64,000 nucleotides of DNA. It comes from Uranotaenia lowii. Taxonomy: Eukaryota; Arthropoda; Insecta; Diptera; Culicidae. Shown here piece after piece: positions 36,309 through 48,218 of this stretch; position 1 is the first letter of the stretch; every line of letters begins with the position of its first letter. The translations under genes and the position numbers were made by a program. Below the pieces are notes generated by a model. It was not told the DNA's origin and did not search any database. It was given only the letters and a program-made list of their open reading frames with translations. The DNA lies in NCBI RefSeq assembly GCF_029784155.1, contig NC_073692.1:14055752-14119751 (forward strand), in the 5' to 3' direction.

Positions 36309-38765
36309 AAATGACCTTCAGTTTACCTAGTTCAAAAATACTGTAAACTAGTGTTATAGTGGTCGATTGTGTGTTGCCAAAAGCAATTTTAGTCAATTGA
36401 GAAATATATTCTGCATTCAACTTGAAATGAAAACAAATTAAAACATGACTCTTTTGTATGATCATATTGCTCTATTTTTTTAATGTCTTTGTTATAGAGA
36501 TTTTCAGCTTTCAGCTGGTTCATCTTGGTCAATTTTATTTACTCAATAATTCAGTGGTTTCTCTATAAATGTGACTTTCAGTAGTTTTAAAGAAGAATGA
36601 ATCATGATAAATTTAATTTTTTTACAAACTAGAATTTTGAGACTATGGCTAGAATAGAATTTTGAAGCCAACGGTTCATTCATAAATTAGATTATCTCAG
36701 GAGCGAGCAATTGCCTGTCAGTTATTGTCTTTTTCGTTTTCAAAACATAATTTAATTTAGCAAACATTAATCATAAATGGGTTTATTTTTCAAAAAGCTG
36801 CAAGAAAATTATAATTTTTTTTTATTCGATGCTTTTTTTATTTGAAAAACAATGTTTCTTTTCAAAATGTTACTTTTGTGATATGACCCTATTATTTTTT
36901 ATACTAAGCTTATCATAAAGAAACAACTCATTAGTCCATTACTACAAAAAGTAAGATTCAAGTTTTAGATGTGTCACAGATGTTGTTTGTTACAATGTTT
37001 TTTTTCGAAGAAATTACATTAATTTAGGCGAAATTGGGGTGGTTGATGCTCTTCTCGTCAACTTATAGCTTAGTAGTTTACATCACTTGATTCAGTAATA
37101 AGTTTTACACAATAAGTGTTTTTGCGTCTGTTAAATTGCATTCTGTTTAATACAATGTATTTTTCGAAGAAATTGTATCAATTTAGCCGTTTCTATTTAT
37201 TCTAGTGCAAAAAAGCGACACGATCAGCTCGAGGATGAACAAATCTACCAAAAATGATCATTCATGATGAAAAGTTGTTGGATTACACTTTGTTGACTGC
37301 ATTTCTTTGAATTTTTTTTTTAAGTTTCGGGGAAAAGAGGCAAAATGAGCCACTTGTCGCAGTAAAAACAAGAATTGGAGTACACCAATCGATTCAGCCG
37401 ACATTTTTTAATAAATAAGCATAGTTTATTTGACTTTTTAGCAACAAGGCAGAATGCCACAAACGGAATTCTACCTCAATATCCAAAAATAGGGGAAATC
37501 GGGCCAAATCAGACGTTTAGAAAAAAGCTGGACATTTCACGAAAAAAAAGCGGGACATCGTCGAAAAATGCGAGACATTTAAAAAACGCTTAAAAACCTT
37601 ATTTAAATATATAAATAGCCGTTTTTGATCATCTACCAAGTTTCTCGTCCATTCATTCATTGTTTGATTTGTGTTTTTTTTTGTTTTCGTTCGGTAGTCC
37701 TGCTCTATTTTATCCAGATTTATTCACTTTATTCAAAAACTGAACAAAGAAACTCAAATTGAGTTATAATATCTTTTTATTTTTGCGTCCAAAAACGATT
37801 TTTTCAGGGAGCGTAAAATACGATTTAAAATCTGCTGTTTTGATGTAAAAATGTATTTTCGAATGTATTCTTTTTGATTTTTAATTGAATAATTCCGTAG
37901 TTTTGATTAAGTTTACTCGGATATTGCTCGGGTTTTAAGATAAAATTGCCCGGTTGTTTGGTAAATATTCTGACAATCATAAATGCTAATAACTAAACAA
38001 GTTATTTCATCTTGTCTGTGCTGCTAAGTTTGAGGAAAAAAAACACCAAACACCAACACCAAATTTTTTGAATGATTTTCTGTTTTGAACCAATGAATAT
38101 AAATAGAGGCTAAATTAAGGTTTTTCCGTTGTAATTCAGTGAAACTTCATAAAAAAGTGACCTTTTTAATTTTCCAGCCTTATCGATGAATGTCATGATC
38201 TTTAAGTTAGACAATTTCTACTTTTCAAAATCATAAATTATATAAAATAGATTAGAAAAAATGACAGCAGTTGAGATTTTATAAGATTTTTTTTCCATGC
38301 GGGACGGATGGCAACCCTAGGTTAATCTCCAATATATATTTTCAATTAAATCGGTTCGAGTATGTTACAAAATAAGCTACAAAACAATATCAATGCAATG
38401 CCTTTTTCAGTATGTAGGGCTGTTAGAGCAATAAAGTAACGTATTCATCCAAGAAAAGACAAGTTTATTGAAATTTCCTGAGAAATCATAGAGAAAAGCA
38501 TCGTCCTTCCTTACCCCATAAATCGAAATAAGCCACCAGCAGTTCATAACAATTCACGAAATATTTTTTTTTTAAATTTCTTTAGCAAATTTTTTAAATG
38601 ATTTTTCAAAGTTAAATTAATCCATATACGGTCTCCACCTATTTTAATGAAACATGTAAGAGAGTTGTGAGTGAGCGCCGATTTGGTCTAGGAGATAGGA
38701 TGGCGCGAGTCTGCTTTTGATATGCTAGGCCTACTGGGTTCAGCAAGAAGCTTTTGGGTTTGAAA
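36309..38765. other. intergenic, with a diverged ~160-bp duplication
   Basis: TACAATGT..TTTTTCGAAGAAATT and following ATTTAG appear at about 36990-37030 and 37150-37190, suggesting an old tandem duplication. At 37500-38320 scattered GGGACAT/TGCCCGG words and a terminal TGGCAACCCT recall the GTTGCC-ended MITEs, but no left end was found. No gene. Confidence 0.4.
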
Positions 38766-38773
38766 CCCATAAG

Positions 38774-39155
38774 CAAGGTTGTCAAAATCACAGAAAAATC
38801 TGTGATTTCACAGAATTTTGAGCAAATTTTTATCACAGAATCTGTGTCACAGAAAACAGAATTTTGAAATTTTCCCAGATTTCACAGAATCTTTTAAATT
38901 TTGAATGGATTTCCGAAATTGTAATTTTTTGGACGGTATCAAATTAAGATTTTTTACTTTGAATTAGAAAAGTATGATAAGATTGGTAATGGTAATTGAT
39001 TTTGCCCAACTAAAATGTGAAAAAGACCCAATTTATCATGATTTTTTTTATGAAATTCAAGGAAATTGCTTCACAGAAATCCATCACAGAATTTTTGGGT
39101 AAAATCACAGAAATTTTTTTTTCTCAAAAACACAGAATTTTTTTCGGCAACCTTG
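38774..39155. mobile_element. hAT-type MITE, CACAGAAT family, copy 3
   Basis: Left end CAAGGTTGTCAAAATCACAG, right end TTCGGCAACCTTG. A perfect 8-bp target duplication CCCATAAG (38766-38773 and 39156-39163) makes this the best-defined copy. About ten CACAGAAT words fill both subterminal regions. Confidence 0.9.
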
Positions 39156-39163
39156 CCCATAAG

Positions 39164-40755
39164 CCCATAGCCCATAAACACATCGTGCACATACACTTGG
39201 GCAGAAACTGCGGTGAATCCATGCACCCATGGTGGATAACCAACATACATACAACATATATGAGAGTTGTAAGTGACATGTTTTGCATAATCTTTCTTAT
39301 TTGGCCATCTCAACAAGTACTGTTACAAGAATAGTTTATGGGTTGAACTGTAAAACGATATTTAAATCTCTTATCTTTCGATGCCATGTTATGTAAATAG
39401 TTCCCTCAAAGTTAGTCGATCTAAACTTGAGTAAACTTCACCCTGAATTAGGAGAGGTTAAAAAAGTCTACAATTTCAGAAAATCCTCAGAAGTCATTAG
39501 CTATTACCGAGCCGAGATAATCCATTACTCGGAAGCCACCGACCGACCACCCGGTTCCATAAATTGGCCAACGCCAGGCGGCCCAGGCAGTTGTTACACT
39601 TACTTGAACCGGTTGATCAAATCATACCAATTTACACGTCAATTTCAATCTAGCAAGCGTTGACGCGCACGCTCATGGGACCACACGGAAGGAGCGAGCC
39701 GCTGAATTTCCACGCGGCGAGTGACCGATGATCATCGCCAACTGCGATTAGACGCATATGCTGCGACGCAAGTGCATCGCGTCACGTCACATTTTGTATT
39801 CTTTTGTTTTTGTTTTTTTTAACAATCTTTGCAGGAAGAAGGAGTTTGTGCAAATTTGATTGACATGTCAACTCACTTGGGTAGACTTTGTGGACGACGA
39901 TCACTCGCTGTTATGACTATATTTAGATGTAAACTACACGCCGTTCGGTTCAAAGAAGATTGAATTAATCAGCGGGAGTGCAATGATCAAGCAATAGAGG
40001 CTCATATGGGGTGTAACAACAATTTGGTCTGACCTTGCATGACTCACCTGCTACAGATTAGGGTCGTTGGAATTCCGATGGAATGCTCTTCGGGTTGCTA
40101 TGATGATAATGCACATGGACCGCAACGCCTTCTATGACCAACCGGTTTTTTCCTGCTTATGTTTCGTTCTACCTCACAGAACATGGACCTCATCGGGTGA
40201 AACGCAAAAACAGAAATAATGAAATGAAAAAAACGCTAGATAAGAAGCCGTAAAAATAAATTCCATTTGCCATTATCGTCAATGGGTTCTGGAATTCGTT
40301 GTTTGGCGATGACTGAGCGCCATTTGAATGATCCCGGCGGCTGCCTGAGTGCGTTCAATATGCTCGCAATCCGGCAATCCTCCTCTCGTACCTATAGATG
40401 TTATGAATGACCGGCATCTTTCTTTATTGCGGTGGAGAGATCATAATGGTGGTCGGGCTGGTGGTGGCGAAGATGATCGTCATCATCATCAGCATCATTC
40501 AGAGCATCTGAACTATTACGATTCTCTCGAACTCGGCTCCGCTTCTTAACAGAGGAACTTGGATGGACGTTAGAAGAAATACTTTCAGATTACTCTCTCC
40601 TTGGGGCCAGCCTGGAGGATCTCATTCGTAAGTTTACTTTCGCCGCAATCGGTCGGAAGGAAGAGTGTTTGTCGCGTCATTAGAACAACGTAGATCGTCG
40701 TTGCTTCGTTGTCAAAGGCTTTGTTACAAGAACTAGTGATAGATCCGGTTCTAGG
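39164..40755. other. 5' flank of gene C
   Basis: Moderately GC-rich DNA with no TATA box that I trust. A spurious-looking 22-codon open stretch at 40563-40627 ends in a good donor (TTCGTAAGTTTAC) resembling the exon 1 donor of gene C, so a 5' leader exon here is possible. Confidence 0.4.
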
Positions 40756-43700
40756 ATGATACCAACCAGGAAGTTGGGACTCCAGGCAGTTGCCACTTTA
40801 CTAGGAGTTCTCACCTTAGTGCCCGTAGTCGTTCAAGGATTTCCGCGTAAGTTTACCATCAATGCCAGTCGGGATTGCCGCAAAGTCAATAAGTGAGTGA
40901 TCCTCACTCACCTTGCTGGGACCAAAACGAAGCTATACCGAAAAAAAAAACTTTTGCCCGAGGGCGACAGGTTGTCGTTGAACTCGTTCCGGAGTAACTT
41001 TTACAAGAGCACTCCACAACAATATGTTTCGCGTTTCTCACGTCGTTGCCCGTGCAATAAATCGCGTTCCAGTAAGAAATGATCGATGTGTGAAGCGAAA
41101 CCACAAAAAAAAAAATCTTCCATCCACTCGACGTCTATAGCTGCGTACATATGAAGATAAGAAAATAGGGACACTGGACACAGATTGCTTGGATTGGGCT
41201 GAGCAAAACAGCACAACGCCACAATCAATGGGTGGAGTAGTTAAATCGCGGAAACGCAGCAGGCGCTTCGCTGGGCAGAGTTATTCACACTTGACATTGG
41301 CCTTGAAAGTTCGAAGCGCGTGCCACTACACTGTATAATCGGCCGACAGCATAAGTGGGTACACTCGGAAGAAAGGAACAATAAAAAGGTAGTGTAAAGT
41401 GGTTAAAAAACGATGGTGAAAACTTGGTATCCATGGCGAGTGAAAGGTTTCTGGAATGATTTCAGAAAGAACGAAGGGATAGTCTTTGAACGGCCACAAA
41501 TTAACTCAATCTGACAACAAGTTTCATAACTTCGAATGCAGTATAGATGATATGAATTCAAATTATTCATCAACATTAACATTTTTGAGATTGAATTATA
41601 TAAATAATTGTAGCAGCGGAAAACATTGTGCGATAATGTTTTGATTTTCGTTCCATAAGTTTGATTTGATAAATTCGGTAAGCTTGCATCTCTACTGTCT
41701 GAGCAATATGTGCCTGAGTCTAAGGTTTTATGATTATTTTCAACTATGATTCATGGAGCCTGACGTTTGAATGCTGTTATGGATTGCGAGAATTTTAGTT
41801 ATAGATTATTTTTAATTTGTTTTTTGTGATTTAAATGTTTTGAATCTTGAATCTCAACGAGTTTTATCCATTTGCTAAATTGACCGTATAGTACAAGTTT
41901 GTCTAAGGAAAGTATGGAAAATCAGACACTGTAGATCAAATACCAATAGCCCAGTATTTCTCAATTGGGCGGAGCTCTGGCGTGTTGGAAGGGTTTTTGT
42001 CCTTGGGAACCACCTGCACGTTGTTGGCGGCGTACTACTCCATGGGCTTTTTATCGTAATGGAAAGATGCCAAATCCGGCCGAAACAGTACGGATCAACC
42101 GTGTTTCTTCAGGAAAGGCAGCAGACGTTTATTCAAACACTCTTTCACGTAAGATTCTTGGTTGACAGTCCCGGAAGCTATGAAAATGCTGCTTTTCAAG
42201 CCACAGGTACAGATGGCTTGCCAAACCAGATATTTCATCGCGACCTTTGACAGTTTCATGTGCTTAAAATTATCTGCTACCTTCCCCCTTCCTTTTGCCG
42301 TATAAAACTCCTGTCCCGGAAGCTGCTTGTAGTCGGCTTTGACGTAGGTTTCGTCGTCCATTACCACGCAATCAAACTTCGCCAGCATCGTCGTGTACAC
42401 CCTCCGGGATCGCGCTTTGGCCGTCGTATTTTGTTTATAATCGCGATTTGGAGTCACTACCTTCTTGTATAACTAGAGGCCCGACACGCTTCCGGTTTTA
42501 AGTAGGTGGCTTAAGCGCCACTTTCGTTTGGCAGACTACCTACCCTTTCTTATCTTGCCCAGCTGATGAGACTCGGTCGCGAGTTCCTTTTGATTCCCGA
42601 TTTTGGGAAAGAAGCGGAAGGGACTCTAAAAAGGGATCCGTACTTCGACCCTTAAGGGCCGCCCCGAAGTCGAGACAAAACCTGGGAAAAATCCTTGGAA
42701 ATGGGAGTTAGCTGTTCGTTACGAAAGCAAGCTAGGGGTGCTAATCATCGGACAAGACCAAACCCCTTACCTGGATCAGAAGAGACTCAGCGTGTGACTC
42801 CCTTTCCAGTTATCCCAATCAGATTATCATCGTGAAAACATTCGCCTTTTGCTTACAATAATTGGTTCGATTTATTGTATTTTTATGTGTGTTGTGTTGT
42901 GTTTACCTCGTACTGTTTAGGCCTAAACTCTTTTTTCCCTCTTTCGAAATTCTACCTAGCAGTGCATTTTGATGGAGACGCTTGGCTTCTCGCAAAAATT
43001 CTTAGCGATTTTGCGCCAAATAAATCATTTCATTTTCATCGGCTCGCCAGTCCGAAGAACGCGAACGCGAAAATCACTTCGTTCCTCCGGCTCAACAGAG
43101 ACGGTTAAAGCTGCGAAAATATAGCAGATTGTATAACAATCGCTAGAGAATATGGGTGGGCTGATTATCACCCAGACAACCATTTGGTGGGTATTTCGAA
43201 TTTGCAACGCAAATATACGTGCAAATATACATACGTTTAAACATATCGTATATAATGTAGCAAAACCAGTATATACGTATCATTTTGGAGGCCATATAAG
43301 TACAATAGCAAACATATTCTTGATTTGGATTGCATTAAATTACGATTTGCACGACTTGTCATGCGCATCATTTACGACTACCCTGATTCTTTTTGGAATA
43401 TACTATGACAATTTACATCATCATATAGATGATTGAGGTTGTAATATACGACATTTTTCGTAACAATATGTTTGACGACTTATTTGGTCGTCTTTTGCGA
43501 CTTGAGTGCAGAGCTCTCATTTTCCGTCAGTTGAATAAAAATAAGATTAATATTTTTTTTTTGTACTCTAAACCAATTGGTTTATTCATTCCCAAAAATA
43601 ATAAAAATAAGATTATTTCAAATAAATACGTTTTTTGCTGTTAAATTCAAGTTTATATCGTACAAATTCATTATTTGCCTGATTGCTTATTTTTTCAACG

Positions 43701-46700
43701 TTCATGAAGTTATTGTTAGTACCTGGACTTGATCCCCTGACCATACGATCTGCAGCTCATGATTGTTCCTCGACGCTATCTGGAGTATATAAATTAAAGG
43801 GGATTTGCTTCAAAGGCATTAAACCAAAAGCAAATCGTATATTTCTATAACTTAAATCTTTTAAATCGTAGAACACGTCATCGATGATCTAAAAATAGAC
43901 CAACATTTTGAAGCCTCCTTTAATACGATTCCAATCATCGATGTCCCATTATCATAAATGATTTAATTGAACTTTCTTGTATTCTTTTACGATTGCCAGC
44001 AAATACGTTTTACGAAAATCAGACATGCGAATTAATTTGCAAAGGTATACGATTGCATGCACATTATTACGAATCAATGCAGTTATATACGTTTTTTATT
44101 TCGAATTATTTTATGCATAGCACGACAAAATCTCTCAGTCACGGCTGATCACCGTATATCGGTCGTTTCACGGATTTTTTACGAATTGTCGTACACAAAG
44201 GTCGAGTTCATATGTACATAAATACGAGTCTCTCTTCTTGTCGTAATAAAATCATGCAATGCTTTCAAACACGATAAAGAATATGCATGGACCGCACATC
44301 GTAGGTGCAGATATACGAAAATGAGTATAAATAACATTCTATACGATGTAATCTGTAAAAGAAAATACGACTTCTGGTTGTCTGGGCAGTACTCACTCAG
44401 ACCGCTAGCTGTTGGCGGTATTTGATGGAAGTCTCGTCGAGTTCGAATGTTCCCTCACGGCTACCTAACGTCCTTCTGGCTGCTGTTCGCTGGTCGAGGC
44501 TTATGCAGGTAGCTAAGACGAGGGATCTGAACATTTTGCCCGATCGGTCACCGCATAGCAATTGCGCAGTTATGTGGCGTGACTGGTTGGGGATTAAAAT
44601 TGATTTCCGATGATGGATTGTATGACGACTGCTGGTGTGGCTATCAGCCGCTAACCCGCCTGCTGTCGGCCACGCATGGTGCAAGCAGCTGTGGTGCCGC
44701 GTTTTACCGTGGCTGGCTGGGAGCTTAGCGAAACTGGCGGGAGTTGATGTTGTGGGAACCCGCTGAGGTTCGCGACATGCCCGGTACCCGGCTTCTAGGG
44801 TGGATGCTGGATGCTGGGTGTGCGTACCTGTGACTGATGGTCGGGTTAAGTATGTGTCGGGGTTGCATAATGACGGTTCGCGTTGTAAATTTGGCCCATT
44901 TGGATCTCCACCTACCTACTATTCAAATACACCACTTTTTGCACTGCACTACCCTAAACTGTCCTTTAATTTTACCTATCACGGACTAAAACGAGGAAGA
45001 GGGCTGATTATATCAGGGCACCTAGTCGCGGAACCACACCCTGCACTTTTAAATACCTATCCGAGTAAAAGTAACTGAGCTACAAGATCCTAACTCTTCT
45101 GATCACCGAACGTAAGTGAGTTTGGAGTCTCGATGTCCCTCTGATCGACCTGATCTAGCTTGACTTCGCAACCGGAACTACCCGATACGAACAAGTCTAA
45201 TCGCGAAGTCAAACAACTACATCCCAATTCGCGAATTCTTCGAGTAGTCCTCGTCTTCCCCTTCTGGACCTTAATCATAGAGGCCCAACTTTTGCTTTGC
45301 CAGAATAGTTGCACAAAAGCCCCCGAAAGAGGTCATCCACCTGACGCCAAAATAAGAATGTGGTCGGTGGCCTACAGAAGATAGCATCTCAAGTCACGTG
45401 CTTTCCGCCAGAATTGTGTCGGTCACTCAGATGTGTTTTGATGATTGATGATCGTTCATTTGGGGTGGTGCTTCAAATGATATTGAGTGTTTGTTTCATT
45501 CTTTTCTTTGAATGTTTTGCTTAGGGCAACATTTCTATGGGCATGTTTGAAAACGTTGTTTTATTATTATCGAATTTATATTAGGCTTATTATTAACGTT
45601 AAAAGAAATGAATGAATCGTTTGATTGAATTTAAGGAAGTAAAAAAAAGGAATTAATGTTGCTTCGACTTCATGTACCCGTTACACTTGTCCAGCTCGTT
45701 TTTTGACTCGATGCATGGTTGTAGACGATACACCCAGTCTATTTGCGGCATCTCGGAGAGAGAGGTTAGGGTTTCGCTTGAAACTACCGGCAACTCTCTC
45801 TTTGTCGTCTCAGCGGCTTCCGGTTTTCGATTTCCCCCCGATCCAGACTTCCTGGCTGTCGACAAACGTTCCCCATTCACTTTAATTACATTTGTAATGG
45901 TTGATTTGGTAACTTTTAGCGATTTTGCCAGCTTTGCGTTCGAGTAGCTCGGATTTTCGCGATGCGCGAGCAAAATTTTGATACGCTGCTCTTCTTCCTT
46001 GGTCGGCATTTTGACAACTGAAGAGTGAATTCCAAAATCAAAATAGGAGCAACATTCTACACACACAGACACCTTCAAAATGAAGGGTGTTCAGGTTTTC
46101 AAATGCAAAATTGAAAGAAATACGTCAAGTTGATATTGACCAGTGTTTGGCATCGCTAACTGAAAAGAACTTTCACTCAAATATGTGTAATAAGCCTACT
46201 TGGAATGATAATTCTTCTGAATCAAAACAGTCAAACGGTAGAATGTGGTTGTATTTAAACAAATCTTTCGATTGTTTTGATTCTGAAGCTTCCACTTTGT
46301 TTGGCACAGCTTACTCCTCCTTTTTATCATTCACGAAAAAGTCCATTGAAGGAATAAAAAATATTTGTTTATTATTTTGTTTTTCAATCACTTAAGTCTG
46401 CTATCATTTCAAACATTTGATTTTATTTCTTTGTTGCAGGTTATGAAACCAGTGGCTGCATTCGACACTCCCCTTCGCTCAACAAATGCATCGAACGGGC
46501 TGTCCAGTACTACATTTCCTATCTGGCCAACGGGAAAATATCCGACAGGACGCACGTCCTCTCACTCGATCCACTGACCCTGCCCAACACAACGCTCGTC
46601 CGGAACCGGAACACCCACACCTACTTCCTGAATCGCGAAATGCGTGGCTTCCGGAACTCCTTTGTCACCGATGTCAAGTTTGTGTTTTTGAAGTTATTGT

Positions 46701-47236
46701 TTTTATTAGACGAATTTATCAAAAAAATTTTTTTTTCGCAGGTCGGATTTCAACAAGCTGGAGTTTGTACTGCAGTTTCACATGCCTGCAGTTGACGTGT
46801 TTGGAACCTACAGGGCAGAGCTTGCCCATGATAGACAGATCGCGGAATGGTCAAAGATGTTCTCCTCTCTAAGTGAGTCTCCTTTCGATGGTTTTGAATA
46901 TAGTGAATCTTATCAAATTACTTACGTTTTCTAGGAAATTCAACTCTCCGGATGCACATGAAGGGTCAAACGTACGAGCATGAGGATCTCATCTACGTGC
47001 GAGTCAACGTTACGGACTTCGATCTGTCCTTCGGGGATCACACGGTCGGATTTGGATGGTTCACCATGAGTGGAAACTACTCGGAACACGCAACTCAATT
47101 CGATCAGGAACGAGGGAGGAGCATTTTGGCCACCGTAGAATCGGAATTCGGCCAGAGTTTCCGGGAGCGGGTTCAGAAACTTTTGAATGAAATTCTGAGG
47201 CTGGCGCCATTCGAACGATTCTTTCCTAGCCAGTAG
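40756..47236 (+). CDS. gene C: takeout/JHBP-like secreted protein, 253 aa
   Basis: Coding exons 40756-40846, 46440-46677, 46742-46872 and 46935-47236; introns of 5593, 64 and 62 bp in phases 1, 2, 1; total 762 nt without a stop. Exon 1 encodes a signal peptide (MIPTRKLGLQAVATLLGVLT.., hydrophobic core about residues 8-27) and ends with a phase-1 CGTAAGT donor that restores Arg with exon 2. Cysteines at residues 37 and 47 (CIRHSPSLNKC) match the JHBP motif, and exon 2 is 238 nt as in A and B. The C-terminus PFERFFPSQ carries the takeout-type FP ending. Likely a secreted lipid or hormone carrier. Intron 1 holds a dead mariner and a TIR element. The exon 1 join across 5.6 kb is inferred from phase and signal peptide. 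Confidence 0.83.
41940..42470 (-). pseudogene. mariner (DD37E-type) transposase, C-terminal part
   Basis: Minus-strand frame 42457-42095 has the DDE-fold landmarks VVMDDETYVKAD, KGRGKVAD, YLVWQAICTCG and VNQESYVKECL. Beyond a TGA stop, homology continues (PDLASFHY, NNVQVVPKDKNP, PELRPIEKYWA), with another in-frame TAG. The second Asp and the Glu of PIEKYW are 37 residues apart, as in the ITmD37E mariners known from mosquitoes. Two stops make it inactive. Its N-terminal partner lies 3.2 kb away at 45655-46015. Confidence 0.88.
42471..43170. other. intron 1 of gene C, unidentified GC-richer insert
   Basis: 42480-42830 is GC-richer than the intron and lacks coding features. It shares AGCTAGGGGTG with the 4790-5045 island. 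It separates the mariner halves, so it is probably part of a later insertion. Confidence 0.4.
43171..44386. mobile_element. 1.2-kb TIR element with TACGA/TCGTA motif body
   Basis: The left terminus CCCAGACAACCA and right terminus TGGTTGTCTGGG are a perfect 12-bp inverted pair. Between them TACGA, ATACG and TCGTA words recur more than twenty times in both orientations, while the flanks have few. No transposase, and the plus frame at 43152-43436 has no motif. No clear target duplication, so the superfamily is unassigned. Confidence 0.72.
44387..45652. other. intron 1 of gene C, unidentified GC-rich block
   Basis: 44397-45430 is markedly GC-richer than adjacent DNA, with short frames on both strands but no enzyme motif, LTR or TIR recognised. 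It lies inside the split mariner and probably belongs to the material that interrupted it. Confidence 0.35.
45655..46015 (-). pseudogene. mariner transposase, N-terminal HTH part
   Basis: The minus-strand frame starting MPTKEEEQRIKILLAHR near 46008 shows the two helix-turn-helix segments of mariner transposases (NAKLAKSLKVTKSTITNVIK, then after a frameshift SLRDAANRLGVSS-like and MHRVKKRAG). It stops being recognisable near 45660, about where the C-terminal part at 42470 resumes. Both halves share strand and correct order, so one mariner copy interrupted by about 3.2 kb is the simplest reading. Confidence 0.82.
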
Positions 47237-47405
47237 TAGCAGAAATTAAAATCTGGATAAGATCAACTAGCGGCGGCCGCTAGCTGTTTGTTGGGATCAA
47301 GCTAGTCGAAAGGTTATCTCTCATCTCAGGCCTGAATGGAAGAGTGCAAATCGAAACCGAACCGAACGATGTAAATATAGCTTTATTTATGAATTATGCG
47401 TTAAC

Positions 47406-47411
47406 AATAAA
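47406..47411 (+). terminator. poly-A signal candidate of gene C
   Basis: AATAAA lies 170 bp after the stop codon of gene C, just before the satellite array begins. It is the first canonical signal downstream. Confidence 0.5.
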
Positions 47412-47496
47412 CATATTTATTAAGCTTGGACGAGATGTTTCAATCAGGAGAATTTGAAACAAAGATCCCAACATAATCCTAAAATGTTATTTTTTG

Positions 47497-48218
47497 GTCA
47501 TTTTTGTAATTTTTATAATTTTTGTCATTTTTGTAATTTTTGTAATTTTTGTAATTTTTGTCATTTTTGTCATTTTTGTCATTTTTGTCATTTTTGTCAT
47601 TTTTGCCATTTTTGTCATTTTTGTCTTTTTTGTCATTTTTGTCATTTTTGTAATTTTTGTCATTTTTGTCATTTTTGTCATTTTTGTCATTTTTGTCATT
47701 TTTGTCATTTTTGTCATTTTTGTCATTTTTGTCATTTTTGTCATTTTTGTCATTTTTGTCATTTTTGTCATTTTTGTCATTTTTGTCATTTTTGTCATTT
47801 TTGTCATTTTTGTCATTTTTGTCATTTTTGTCATTTTTGTCATTTTTGTCATTTTTGTCATTTTTGTCATTTTTGTCATTTTTGTCATTTTTGTCATTTT
47901 TGTCATTTTTGTCATTTTTGTCATTTTTGTCATTTTTGTCATTTTTGTCATTTTTGTCATTTTTGTCATTTTTGTCATTTTTGTCATTTTTGTCATTTTT
48001 GTCATTTTTGTCATTTTTGTCATTTTTGTCATTTTTGTCATTTTTGTCATTTTTGTCATTTTTGTCATTTTTGTCATTTTTGTCATTTTTGTCATTTTTG
48101 TCATTTTTGTCATTTTTGTCATTTTTGTCATTTTTGTCATTTTTGTCATTTTTGTCATTTTTGTCATTTTTGTCATTTTTGTCATTTTTGTCATTTTTGT
48201 CATTTTTTTTTGTCATTT
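47497..48218. repeat. 9-bp satellite, (GTCATTTTT)n
   Basis: Roughly 80 units of GTCATTTTT. 47659-48207 is 61 perfect units without one substitution; the first 160 bp has variants (GTAATTTTT, GCCATTTTT, GTCTTTTTT). Nine being a multiple of three, several frames stay open and give fake 240-310-codon proteins. It passes abruptly into the TAAAATTTC satellite at about 48215. Confidence 0.97.

Noticed and set aside
40349..40549. His- and Gly-rich 66-codon frame before gene C
   Set aside because: Low-complexity, no signal peptide, not spliceable in frame to gene C exon 1.
47267..47283. Near-palindrome CTAGCGGCGGCCGCTAG after gene C, which includes a NotI-type octamer
   Set aside because: It could suggest vector sequence, but the flanks are ordinary AT-rich 3' UTR and no other vector features occur. 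Taken as natural.
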